From Heracleum sosnowskyi (taxonomy: Eukaryota; Streptophyta; Magnoliopsida; Apiales; Apiaceae), in the NCBI GenBank assembly GCA_030848705.1, contig CM061245.1, forward strand, positions 77,611,564-77,675,563: DNA of 64,000 nucleotides, given 5' to 3'. The translations under genes and the position numbers were made by a program. Under the pieces are notes generated by a model that worked only from the letters and a program-made list of their open reading frames with translations, did not search any database and was not told the origin of the DNA. Shown in pieces: positions 9,904-21,600 of this stretch; the stretch's first letter is position 1, and each line of letters starts with the position of its first letter.

Positions 9904-10146
9904 GGTGAGATTTTAGTGGACTGAAGATGAAGCAAAGAACAATCTTCTCAGGATAGAGGAGCAACTTCATTGTATAATTTTTAATGTTCTTTGTAAATTA
10001 GAAATCTGGAAATGTATATATTTAATCCAGAATGCATTTAATATTATCAATATGTCTTACTTTAATTAGTTTCATGTTTCTTTAGTTAGTTGAGTTATCC
10101 TCGAGGTATTTGCTTGTCGAACTCTAACAATCAAATATGGGGAGAT

Positions 10147-12019
10147 TGTAAAGCAAAATGTAACATAAGATGTAACAGAGATAACTATAACTCAACAAAG
10201 AACAAGATAGACAATAATATTAACAGAAGCACAGGAATCCAGAAGTAAAGAAGAAAAGGTAAACTCAAAAAATCAAAATATGGTATGTATTCTTGAAGTC
10301 CGTAAACAGGTCACGGAAATAAGTTCATTAATATGTTCAAGTCTCAGTAACAAATAAAGAAACAAATGATTAAGAGTTAGTACCATAGGATTTTAGTGAT
10401 TTGAATGAAGCAACCAGAACGACAAATGACTTATCAACAACATTGAATTGAAGACATAGAAGTATTGATCAAGTGTTAGTCATCTGTGAACGAGACCAGT
10501 TGCATCAGTTGTCAGCACCTAAAATATCAAGATGTTTATCGTCTCGAAAGAAGTTGATTTAAGTCTAAATCTGAAACATCATGAAAGTGAAAAGAATATT
10601 ACAAGGTATGTTTAGGTTTAAATGGAAGTACAATATGCTTGCTGAAAAAGGAGAGAATCTTTAAGGATCAAACTGCAAAAGAAAAGATTCGATAGTTTTC
10701 AATTAAGAAAAACTATCGAAATTGATCAAGTGGATTTGAAGGAAAAACCATCGAAGAATTGATTTTTCATTCGATAGATTTTATTTAAAATATATCGAAT
10801 GAAAGAATATTAAATTGTGTTGTACTAACATTGTTTTTCAGGAGATAAAGACTTTGTATTTTATAACAAAACATGTTGTAGTAGCTAGCTGGCAGACTAA
10901 TTTTTCTTTGCAGACAACAAGCTGGCAGAGTAAATTTTCTATGCAGACAGCAAGCTGGCAACACTTTCAACAGATAGAGTTTCAGTCCTATTTTATAGGA
11001 AATCTTCTAGGAACTGAATTGTAAGGACTCTATCAGTTATATAAGTCGTGTATATATATATGAGCTCAAATAATTTCTAATTTATTTTCATATATATATA
11101 TATATAATCCCTATATTATAGGAAGTTGTGTATACACATTTTATCTTTTAACAACTTCTATTCTTTTGGGTTTTACAAACCAGTTGAACGTGTCTTCTTA
11201 ACGTTCTTATTTTCTCTGTTCTTCTGGTTTCTGAACGTTGATTTCATGAACGTTGGGTTTGAATTAATCAAGGAATAAAATACGTGAGACTTGGTAGTCA
11301 AGACCGTTGGTTGTTGATCGATTAATTCAAAATCATTGTTTCATATAAATATACTTGTGTTGTTTTCATTCTAGTGGTTGGACAACATTCAAAAGAAAAC
11401 ACAAGTACTCTCGAACTGATTTGATATATCTTTCATATACTTTTGAGCTCTGATATATATTACATCTTATATCTTTGATTAGAGTTCATAGTTTCAATTG
11501 TAATTGATTATACTTGTATTGTTCAACTTGTAAGTTGGTAGTTGCTGGTTTTGTGAGCTTGGGAAACAAGGGTTCAAGGAACTTTATAGCTAGAGGAGTT
11601 TATACTTGGTTTAGTATAGTACTTAGAGAGCTGCGTTTAAGGAACAAGGTGTTTCAGCAAGCTGCAAACAGTAACTGGGAGATCAGGGAGATATATTATT
11701 GTATTGTGTAGTTGTAATTCACTTTGATCAATAATATTTTCCTTTTCCGTGTTGGTTGAGGACCAGGACGTAGACCTATAGAAGATAGAGGTCGAACCTG
11801 GCTAAAATTGTTGTGTGTTCTTTATTTTCTGCACATTTGTTATACTGCACTGCACAACGTAGCTAGCTGCCACTTATATTATCTGTGAATCCAGTAAGCT
11901 GCCAAACAGCAAAACAGATTGTTTTTTCCTTTTCCAGTCACATAACTTGGTAATAATTAAAATCGGTCATTGTTAGTCATAACACCTATTCACCCATCCC
12001 CTCTAGGTGTTGATTCTCA
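10147..12019 (+). repeat. copia-like 3' LTR, unit 1 (~1.87 kb)
   Basis: It begins TGTAAAGC directly after a polypurine-like tract and can end ...tgattctca at 12019, so it has TG...CA termini. The right edge is uncertain. It contains TATA-like sequence (ttatataagtcg, ~11037), (TA)n runs at 11049-11061 and 11091-11105, and near 11755-11830 the ggaccaggacgtagacc...gaacctggc words often seen in plant copia LTRs. A C-rich stretch cacccatcccctctagg lies just before its end. No 5' partner is visible in the window. Confidence 0.6.
10688..10801. repeat. two AT-rich hairpins in the LTR, unit 1
   Basis: The first hairpin, 10688-10720, pairs ttcgatagtttt with aaaactatcgaa. The second, 10768-10801, pairs cattcgatagatttt with its near-complement. 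In units 2 and 3 the second has a perfect 15-bp stem (34370-34403 and 59386-59419). Confidence 0.6.
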
Positions 12020-12690
12020 TTGAATATCCATTTAAATTGGAACTAGAATAAAAGTATAATTTTTGTGTTATAATCAAAGTAATTTATTTTATAACTCAAT
12101 CAAATATGTGATTTGCTCATCACTATCGAATAATATAGTCAAAGTTGAAAACATTCATATATTATACAAGTATTAATATATATTCAATCAAATATGTGAG
12201 TTGCTCATCACTATCGATCAAGGTTATTTTCAGTTTTAATTAAACTTTAATAGTATTTAAAAAGGGAGTTAAACCTTGTAATTGTCAAATTAAGTGCTAA
12301 ATTAATCATAATTTTTAAAAAATAATACAACTATCTTTAGTATTAATATATTAAACAATTTTTGACAGAAAAATTGAATGTAATAATAAATTAATTTCTG
12401 GTGAATACAAATTTAAGTTGGATAGACATTTTGATATACGCACAGAATTAATTGAAAATCATAATTATTTGTTGATTATAATTAAGTAATAATAAATATA
12501 ATTAAAATCAAATCAGGAATTAGTACGACAAAACTAAACCGCGTCAAACGGTAAAAAAATTTAAACAAAATCTTTAGTTGATTCGAGAAATCAATTAATC
12601 ATGACAATACTCCCTAATTATTACTCTTAATGGTAAACTTCCATAATAAAACTTTTCAACATTAATTACACACGATCGATTTGTCAAACT
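12020..12690. other. AT-rich sequence upstream of MADS gene 1
   Basis: No gene is visible. A ~34-bp segment (catcaaatatgtgatttgctc-like) occurs twice, near 12097-12130 and 12183-12217; units 2 and 3 have only the first copy. The proximal part probably contains the MADS promoter. Confidence 0.5.
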
Positions 12691-12860
12691 TTCTCTTCTC
12701 TCTCCTCTGTCTCTTTCTCTCTCTCGATCTCTCTCGCCTATATATACACGCATACCCCATACCCATGTCTCTAATCTCTCTCAGGTACCCTGTCTCAAAT
12801 CCCCCTCTCACATTGATATTTCTTCTTCTTCTTTTTTATTTTCTCTTCGAAACAAGAAAC
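12690..12860 (+). promoter_or_regulatory. MADS gene 1 core promoter and leader
   Basis: A CT-rich microsatellite (12690-12737) leads into a TATA box, ctatatatac (12738-12747), about 115 bp before the ATG. More pyrimidine-rich sequence (tctctaatctctctc, ttcttcttcttc) lies between TATA and ATG, typical of plant 5' leaders. The same arrangement precedes the other two copies (TATA at 36328 and 61348). Confidence 0.6.
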
Positions 12861-13799
12861 ATGATGCCCAAGAAAACAAGCGGCCGACAAAAGATTGAAA
12901 TGAAGATAATTGAAAAGAAGACTAGCCGGCAAGTCACTTTCACCAAACGTCGAGGGGGATTGTTCAAGAAAGCTGCTGAACTGTGTGTTTTAACCGGTGC
13001 TGAGGTGGCCATTATTGTTCAATCTCCGGGGAACCACTTGTATGCTTTTGGTCATCGTGATGTTGATTCTGTTATCGAAACTTATCTCGGGAATAATAAT
13101 GTTTTATTGAGTGAAAACCCTACTACGTTCATGTATGGAGGGTATAATGAGTACTTGGAGATTGAGAAGGAGTTGAAAGTTGAGAAGAGTAAATCGAAGA
13201 ATGCGGTGGAGGAAAGTAGTGGATTTTGGTGGGAGAATTCTTTTGAGGATTTGGAGATGGATGAACTCGAGATTTTCGTCAAGTCATTGGAGGAATTGAA
13301 GAACAAAGTGGCGGATAAAGCTGATGAGTTGAGGAATTCGGGTTCGAGTCCTTCGTTGATCGACACGAATGTAGGTGCTGATGAGTTGAGGAATTCGGGT
13401 TCGAGTCCTTCGTTGATCGACACGAATGTAGGTGCGGATGAGTTGACGAATTCGGGTTCGAGTCCTTCGTTCATCGACACGAATGTAGGTGCTGATGAGT
13501 TGAGGAATTCGGGTTCGAGTCCTTCGTTCATCGACACGAATGTAGGTGCTGATGAGTTGAGGAATTCGGTTGTGAGTTCTCCGTTTGACACGAATACCAA
13601 TTTGAGTAATGTGGATGGATTGCTTGATGATCATGTATCCTTTGCTGATTTGTTGACAATGCCGCCTTTTAATTATAATTCCGGTGGATTCGATAATAAT
13701 AGCTTTGGGAATGGTGATCAATTGACTATTGATGATTATCAGGTTTCAAGTGCTTTTGGTACTCCTGGGGACAACTGTTTCGGACTGGGTCAGATTTGA
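12861..13799 (+). CDS. type I (M-alpha) MADS-box transcription factor, AGL62-like, copy 1
   Basis: The product is 312 aa and intronless, as is usual for type I MADS genes. The MADS DNA-binding/dimerisation domain is at residues ~8-66 (GRQKIEMKII, VTFTKRRGGLFKKAAELCVL, AEVAIIVQSPG, YAFGHRDVDSVI). It is followed by the M-alpha signature GFWWENSFEDLEMDEL (~121-136) and a short coiled coil (VKSLEELKNKVADKADEL). AGL62-type proteins act in the nucleus, usually as heterodimers with other type I MADS proteins, in gametophyte and endosperm; that role here is inferred from family. Residues 154-229 are four tandem copies of a 19-residue unit plus a decayed fifth. The C-terminus is Asp/Asn/Ser/Gly-rich. 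I chose the ATG at 12861 because the MADS domain begins right after it; translation upstream of it lacks an ATG start in frame with family support. A polyadenylation-like aataaa lies at 13994. Confidence 0.93.
   Translation: MMPKKTSGRQKIEMKIIEKKTSRQVTFTKRRGGLFKKAAELCVLTGAEVAIIVQSPGNHLYAFGHRDVDSVIETYLGNNNVLLSENPTTFMYGGYNEYLEIEKELKVEKSKSKNAVEESSGFWWENSFEDLEMDELEIFVKSLEELKNKVADKADELRNSGSSPSLIDTNVGADELRNSGSSPSLIDTNVGADELTNSGSSPSFIDTNVGADELRNSGSSPSFIDTNVGADELRNSVVSSPFDTNTNLSNVDGLLDDHVSFADLLTMPPFNYNSGGFDNNSFGNGDQLTIDDYQVSSAFGTPGDNCFGLGQI
13320..13601 (+). repeat. 57-bp in-frame minisatellite in MADS 1 (4 units + partial)
   Basis: Units at 13320, 13377, 13434 and 13491 encode ADELRNSGSSPSLIDTNVG with small changes (R/T, L/F). 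A partial unit runs 13548-13601. The copy-2 gene has one unit fewer and is otherwise identical in protein. Confidence 0.95.
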
Positions 13800-15660
13800 A
13801 GTGAAGTGAAGGCCTTCTATTTCTTGATTTAATTACTTATTAATTCTGATTGATTAGTAGTAGATTAGAACTAATTAGTTAGTTTGATACTTGTTCTTAA
13901 AAGTTATTGGATAAGGAGATTCAAGAACTTTGAGAAAATTTTGGGGATGTCTTTATATATATTTATGTTATGTACGGTGATACATATGAATTAATAAAAT
14001 CGATTTTTTTTCAATTGTGGGTTATTAATAGTCTGGTTTCTCCTTCAGAATTCTTTTGTGCATTAGTATTGTGGCTGTCTACATGTAATTGTGTTCATTA
14101 TATTTGTGTTGTATAGCATTGTCACAGTTATTGTGCAGTTGCATAGAGAATTCGATTGTAGTACTTATCTCGTAAAATCGCATAAAGAATACTAATATGA
14201 TTGGAGTATTTGAGGATGAGTCTTGTAAAACAGTTATGATGTTCTGTACAAATTGTTAGAAATTTACACTTACCAGTTGGAGTTGCTGATAAGTGAGATT
14301 AGGTGGGTGTATAAGTGGCAAAATTATAACAGTAATAACTCAAACAAGCTGGAATGTTGATTTAATAGTGATTCAGTAATTTTAGTGGTTAATCGGAGCT
14401 TAAGAGATTGCAGCAAAACATGCTGCAGTAGTGGGCAATGAAGAACAAGTTTGTCAACATCAGGTGCATCATGATTCTGTGTTGAATAATCTGGAACCTG
14501 AACTGATGCATGACAGGTGTTTGATTTCGTTCTCTTGTTGTTGTTGAGCTTGATACAATTGTAGTTCAAATCTTGTTGGAGGTATTGAGGGAAATCATAA
14601 GAGTGTTGACTTTGTTCCAGGTATATAATTTGTTCCAATCGATTACTTATTTTGAGGGATTTTTTTTAAGTTGAGATATATGACTCCGGTGCTGAGTTCA
14701 GTAAAATATGATAAGGTTTAGCTTGGAAGACTTTTAGATTAGGCCCGTTGTTCCTAAGCACTTGAAGACTTCGTGCATCTAAGTTTCTCAGCATCCAACC
14801 ATAAAACCTCTGCAGTTTTGTCTTTAACATTGCCGATGAAGACAGTTAAGTAGAGGAGTGTTTGATTTGTTGGCCGTCATAACCTGTAAGCAATGAGTCG
14901 TTCACTCCATAAAAAGGTTTGCGTGTGTCGGCATGTGCAAGGATGAAGCAGAGTTCATGAGTTTGAGACCTGAAGTTGCCAGACAGACAATGAAACCACA
15001 CAGTGTGCCTCTTGTCACCAACATTGTCTGATCCCTACCACCAGAGAGAAAAGCAATCTACGGAGACAACAACTGGGGACGATCCCTTTTAAATCATCAA
15101 AAAATTGTAAGTTGCATCTCTTTCTGCAGAAGTTAACCGTCAAACAGAACAATTCTAAATTAGCACATATCTTAGAATGTTTTCTCAATTTATTTATTAA
15201 TGTAAATCTCACTAAAAAGTTGTGAAATAAAGAGAAAATAAACAATCAGTTCAGTGGGGTTTCAGGCCTTGTTATTGAAATAAACAATTATAAAAAAAAT
15301 ACGAAGTCAAGACATTTACACATAATTAAAATTTAAAACAAGAAAACATGAAATTTTTACTAATCTAATAAAGATCTGAACCTTAAACTGGAACAATTAA
15401 AGTACTACAAACATAACATGAACAAAATTTTGCAGTACTGGTTCTGAGAGTCCAATCAAGTAAAGTACTTCAAAGAACAAACTTCCTATTCTTCTCAATA
15501 TAAAATATTCCAGACTACAAATATTTGGCCAAGAATACCTAGATGAAAACAGACAAAGTTTTGTGTCAGAGAATACTGTATTATAAGCAAAATTTTAGCA
15601 AAGCACACTTAGGATATAGAGACTATAAATCCAAAATGTTAAAACTAATGTGGATGTTTC
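13800..15660. other. 3' flank of MADS 1 with possible gene relics
   Basis: No confident gene is seen. Up to 15009 the sequence is nearly identical to 37333-38540. A 104-codon minus-strand ORF lies at 14324-14638. On the minus strand near 14890-15020 a short stretch (VWFHCLSGNFRSQTHELCF) reads open with no recognised family. 15009-15240 is absent from unit 2, which carries a 3.7-kb segment instead. 15241-15655 matches unit 2 again (42238-42660). Confidence 0.5.
14324..14638 (-). CDS. small hypothetical ORF, 104 aa, unit 1
   Basis: This is an unrecognised, hydrophilic protein (starts MEQIIYLEQSQHSYDF) with a Leu-rich C-terminus. The identical ORF exists at 37857-38171, but the surrounding DNA is equally conserved, so identity does not prove selection. 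Splice-like sites (cag|gtgttt, ccag|gtatat) on the plus strand within the same interval argue that the plus strand could equally be the sense of an exon relic. Confidence 0.2.
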   Translation of the reverse strand: MEQIIYLEQSQHSYDFPQYLQQDLNYNCIKLNNNKRTKSNTCHASVQVPDYSTQNHDAPDVDKLVLHCPLLQHVLLQSLKLRLTTKITESLLNQHSSLFELLLL

Positions 15661-18600
15661 GAGTATATTATTAGTTTACATGATTAAATTATTGTTAAAA
15701 AAGATTTAGCCAAAAAAATTGTAGTTAAAATTTGATATTTATTATATTTTACACGCTCAAGTTAATATTTGTTGTCCACGTGAAATTCACAAAATAATCT
15801 TTGATTTAGTTGTGGTTTAATAGTTCTTTTTCAATTAAAAACTATTCTAAAATTAAAAAGAGAATAAAATGACGAAATTTAATGTTGAGGATTCTATTCG
15901 ATTTAGGAAATCTGCTTATATGTAGTTTAGATTATTAGAATACCCTTTATTAACCAAATACAAATACAGTTTTTAATGTTAAATCTAACGGTTTTCACCT
16001 ATCTATTTAAGATTAAACGATTTTTATTATTTTGTTATTAAATGAGTTTCCTTATTTAATTACAACTATTTTTATGTTTTGACTTTTTAGAAAATCCAAT
16101 CCTAATATAATATCTTTTAACTTATATCATTTTTAGATAATAACTTCTTTTTATATGATATAATCATGATCGTCTATTTTTAAAAGTATTGGATCTAACG
16201 GTTGAGAATGTTTTGGCGGTATTTAGGACCAGACTACCAGAATAATATCATTAATTTTTCTTGCGGAGGTTATTTGATAATATTTTTTGTAAAGTACGAT
16301 TTTTCAGAAAAGTGGTATAGTAATTGATTAACAAATTTTTAAAGTTTCGAATTTAATAATTTACAATATATATAGGTTAAAAAAGTTTGGCATCTTTTGT
16401 AGCCGAGTCTAAAATTTCAAAATACTGTTTTTTTTTAATATAAATATAGTCGTGTTAACAATGAAATTAGGTCTCTATGAGTTCTTATAAAACAAAATTA
16501 CCATTTGCGTTTAATTTATTATTTAATAATAACTAATATTTGATTAGTAATGATCTAAAACTTAATAAAATAGGATAAAAATTATGCACAATTTTATAAA
16601 ATTTTATCCTCGTATTATTATATTCTTTGTTGATTTGAATTTTTCTTAGATTGATTTTAATTTTTGAACATAGATTTCTAAATTTAAAACAGTTAGAAAA
16701 AAGTAATTAAATTGCGTTAAAATAATGATGACATAATAATTATTATTAGAATTTAAATACTCACTTTACTAATTTGGGTTTTATCTTGTGTTTTAAAAAT
16801 TAGATTTTGACGATTTTACACCCCACATGAAGATAACTAAATTATCTTTAATTAAAAGATGGTTTAACAATTTTTATCTAACCGGAATTGTCCATGGAAG
16901 AGAAAAGAAAGTCACGAATTTTTTACATGGAGAATTCTATTCAATATAGAAAACTTATTTATATTTGGTATATTTGGTTTAAATTATCAAAATACACTTT
17001 TTAGAATTTAAATATAATCCTATTATTAATAAAATACACTTTTTTAATATTTGATCTAACGATTTTCATTTATCTAGTTAAGATCTAATTATCCTTATTA
17101 ATTTGGTTGTCCAAGGACCGTACGACCAAATTTTTGGATAAGATCCATATTATACTTATTATATACTAGCTTATAGTCCGTGCGATGCACGGTTACTTAA
17201 AATTTATTTATAATTATATTTTTATTACTCATGCAACACACGATTGTTTTTTTAATATTTATAATTATATTTATTTATGAATATTTTAATATTTAAAAGT
17301 TATTAGTCTACATGATTAAATTATTGTTAAAAAAGATTTAGCCAAAACAATTGTAGTTAAAATTTTGATATTTATTATATTTTACACACTCAATTTAATA
17401 TTTGTTTATATTGACTTATAAAAGTTAGATTTGGCCAATTTTATAGTCTACATGAAATTCACAAAATAATCTTTAATTTAGTTGTGGTTTAATAGTTCTT
17501 TTTCAATTAAAAACTATTCTAAAACTAAAAAGAGAATAAAGTGACGAAATTTAATGTTTAGAATTATATTCGATTTAGGAAATCTACTTATATGTAGTTT
17601 AGATTTAGGAAATCTACTTTATTAACTAAATACAGTTTTTAATTTTATATCTAACTGTTTTTACGTATCTATTTAAGATTAAACGATTTTTATTATTTTG
17701 CTATTAAATGAGTTTCATTATTTAATTACAACTATTTTTATGTTTTGACTGTTTAGAAAATCAAATCCTAATATAATATCTTTTAACGTATATCATTTTT
17801 AGATAATAACTTTTTTTATATGATATAATTTTGATCATCTATTTTTAAAAGTATTGGATCTAACGGTTTAGAATTTCTTTTGGCGGTATTTAGGACCAAA
17901 CTACCAGGATAATATCATTAATTTTTCTTAATATTTTTAAATTTTTTAAATTTTTAATTTTTTTAAAATATTTATTGTTAAAATATAATATACTCTTTTT
18001 TGTAATATGTTAATGATGCGGGAACTTTGAACTTTTGAGAAAATAAATTATCAATTAAAATATAATTTTTATTGTAATAGTTCTTATTTTTAAAGTAGTA
18101 CACCATGACGATCAAAATTCTGTATAAAATTCACGTTTTAATAGTATATCCCGTAAATATCTATGTTATTATATTAAAGACTAAATAATGAAAGCTTCTT
18201 TATAAGTGTGGTCGTTGATCACTCAATCCATAATCGTTGGATCTTTCCAATTAAATTATTGAGAAACGTTAGATATAACAGTAAAATTATCATGTAGAAT
18301 GATCTAACGTTTGAATCTACCAACAACATATTAAAATTTACAGGTTTTTTTGAAAAATAAGATTTTTTTTTTCATTTTTTTTCTTGCGGACATAGGTTAT
18401 TTGATAATATTTGTTGTAAAGTATGATTTTTCAGAAAATTAGTATACTAATTGATTAACAAACTTTTAAAGTTTCGAATTTAATAATTTACAATGTATAT
18501 AGGTTAAAAAATTTGGGCTCTTCTGTAGGCAGAGTCTAAAATTTCAAAATACGATTTTTTTTTAATATGAATATAGTCTTGCAGTCCTGCTAACAATGAA

Positions 18601-21600
18601 ATTAGGTCTCTATGAATTCTTATAAAACAAAATCACCATTTGCGTATAATTTATTATTTAATAATAAATAATATTTGATTAGTTATGATCTAAAACTTAA
18701 TAAAATAGGATAAAAAATATGCACAATTTTATAAAATTTTATCCTCGTATTATTATATTCTTTGTTGATTTGAATTTTTCTTAGATTAATTTTAATTTTT
18801 GAACATAGATGTCTAAATTTAAAATAGTTAGAAAAAAGTAATTAAATTGGCGTTAAAATAATGATGACATAATAATTATTATTAGAATTTAAATAATCAC
18901 TTTACTAATTTGGATTTTTTCTTGTATTTTAAAAATCAGATTTTGACGATTTTACACCCCACATGAAGATAACTAAATTATCTTTAATTAAAAGATGGTT
19001 TAACAAATTTTATCTAACCGGAATTGTTCATGGAAGAGAAAAGAAAGTCACGAATTTTTTACATGGAGAATTCCATTCAATATAGAAAACTTATTTATAT
19101 TTGGTTTAAATTATCAAAATACAATTTTTAGAATTTAAATATAATCATATTATTAATAAAATACACATTTTTAATATTTGATTTAACAATTTTCATTTAT
19201 CTAGTAAAGATCTAATGGTCCTTATTAATTTGGTTGTCCAATACCGACCAAAATTTTGGCTATTATGCTTATTATATATAAAGATTTAATATAATAAGGA
19301 TATCAAGTATATACTGATATAAGTATCTTACTAACTTCTTTTACTTTTAAAATAAATTATTACTTAAAAATTATTAAATAGAATAAAAATTATGTTATGA
19401 TTATATAAAATTTTATTCTCATATTATTATATTATTTATCCATTTGAATTTGTTCTTAATTAATTTTAATACTTTATTGAAAGAAACATAAAATTTATAT
19501 ATTTAAAAGACTTAGTGGAAAAATAAATAAATTGGTGCTACGATAATAAAAAAATATTTATTAAAATTTAGATACTCACTTTACTATTTGGGTTTTATCC
19601 TGAGTTTTAGAAATTGAATTTTGACGATTTTACAACTCATGGGAAACTAACGAAATTATCTTTAATTTAATAATGGTTTAATAATTATTATCTAACTTGA
19701 CCAGTTAACCTACCCATAAACCGAAAAGAAAATATGGTTAAGAAATTTTACATAAATAATTCAATTCAATATAGAAAACAAATTTATAATTGGTTTAAAT
19801 TATCAAAGCACACTTCTTAGTATTTAAATATAATCCTACCTTTAATCAAATACACATTTTAATATAACTATTATATTCAAAATTATTGTTTATGAATATG
19901 AAACCCTCAATATTTTAATAATAGTTTGATATTATCCTTTTATGTTTGTTATATGTAAAATAATATAATTATAATTTGGATTAATAAAATTGTTATGTTA
20001 CTTCAGAAAAAGAAAAAAAAGTGTTTAAATTTATTCATGAACACAGTTCTCCTAAGTCTCTTATATAATGTAGCTTCACGTGTATCATTATTAGTTCACG
20101 TGTATCATTATTAGTATGATATGAGCATTATATTGATAATTTTTAATATTGTAATCGATATAAATTGTTATCTTGATATTTGATTTAACAATTATTATCT
20201 AACTGGAAATTTACATAAATTTAAGAGAAAAGATATTTAAGAATTTTTACATAGAAAAATTTTAAATTATCAAAATAAAATTTTTAGTATTTAAATATAA
20301 TTCTATTATTAATCAGATATACTTTTTAATATTAGATCTAACAATTCTCATCGATCTATTTAAGATCTAACAATAATTATTAATTTGGTCGTATAGTGAT
20401 CGTACACGGACCAGATCAATTTTAATTTTTTCTTAAATTGGTTTTAATATTTTATTGAAATAAACACAGAATTTATAAATTTAAAAGAATTAGGAAAAAA
20501 ATTAAATTGGTACTACAATAATAAAAAAAAATTATTAAAATTTAGATAATCACTTTATTGTTTGGGCTTTTAGACAACAGATTTTAACAATTTTACAGCC
20601 CACGCGAAGCTAACAAAATTATCTTTAATTTAATGATGGTTTAATAATTATTATCTAACTGGTATTATCTATAAACTAAAGATAAAAGATAATTCCGATT
20701 TTTTATATAAAGATTTTTATTCAATATAGAAAACCAATTTATAATTGGTTTAAATTATCAAAATACACCTTTTAGTATTTAAATACTATCCTATTATTAA
20801 TCAAATACAATTTTTAATATTATATCTAATGGTCCTCAACTATTTGAATATTTATAGTTTTATAATCCAACGGATCGTATACTTTTGATAGTATAGTGAC
20901 CGACCAAAGTTTTGGATAAGATCTCCCTTACGCTTATTATATATAAGGAGTTAATAAGGATTTAATATAATAAGTATCTTACTTATAACTGTTTTTACTT
21001 TTAATGTTTCCGTTTTATTTACGGTGTAAATAAAATTTTAAAATACATTATTACTTAAAAATTATTAAACTGAATAAAAATTATGTTATGATTATATAAA
21101 ATTTTATTCTCATATTATTATATTCTTTATCGATTTGAATTTGTTCTTAATTAATTTTGATACTTTATTGAAAGAAGCATAAAAATTTTATATTTAAAAG
21201 AATTATTGGAAAAATAAATAAATTGGTGCTACAATAATAAAAAAATATTTATTAAAATTTAGATACTCACTTTAATATTTGGGTTCTATCCTGAGTTTTA
21301 GAAATTGAATTTTGACGATTTTACAACTCATGTAAAACTAACGAAATTATCTTTAATTTAATGATGGTTTAATAATTATTATCTAACTTGACCAGTTGAC
21401 CTACCCATAAAATAAACTGAAAAGAAAAGATGGTTAAGAATTTTTACACAAAAAATTCAATTCAATATAGAAAACCAATTTATAATTGGTTTAAATTATC
21501 AAAAACACACTTCTTAGTATTTAAATATAATCCTACATTTATTCAAATACACATTTTAATATAAGTATTATATTCGAAATTATCATTTATGAATATGAAA

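Noticed and set aside
10815..11024. 69-codon ORF in the LTR (also 34417, 59433) and the 65-codon ORF at 11514 (35114, 60132)
   Set aside because: They lie in LTR sequence, contain local word repeats (agctggca) and have no recognised domain; conserved only as much as the surrounding non-coding DNA.
12681..12860. N-terminal extension of MADS 1 rich in Leu/Ser
   Set aside because: It starts at a TTG, is read from the CT-rich leader and TATA region, and differs in frame or length in the other copies. The family start is at the ATG 12861.
13082..13721. Long minus-strand ORFs (172 and 145 codons) across the MADS gene, and the equivalents at 36672-37254
   Set aside because: They mirror the MADS coding strand. 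The 57-bp repeat is a multiple of three, which keeps all frames open through the repeats.
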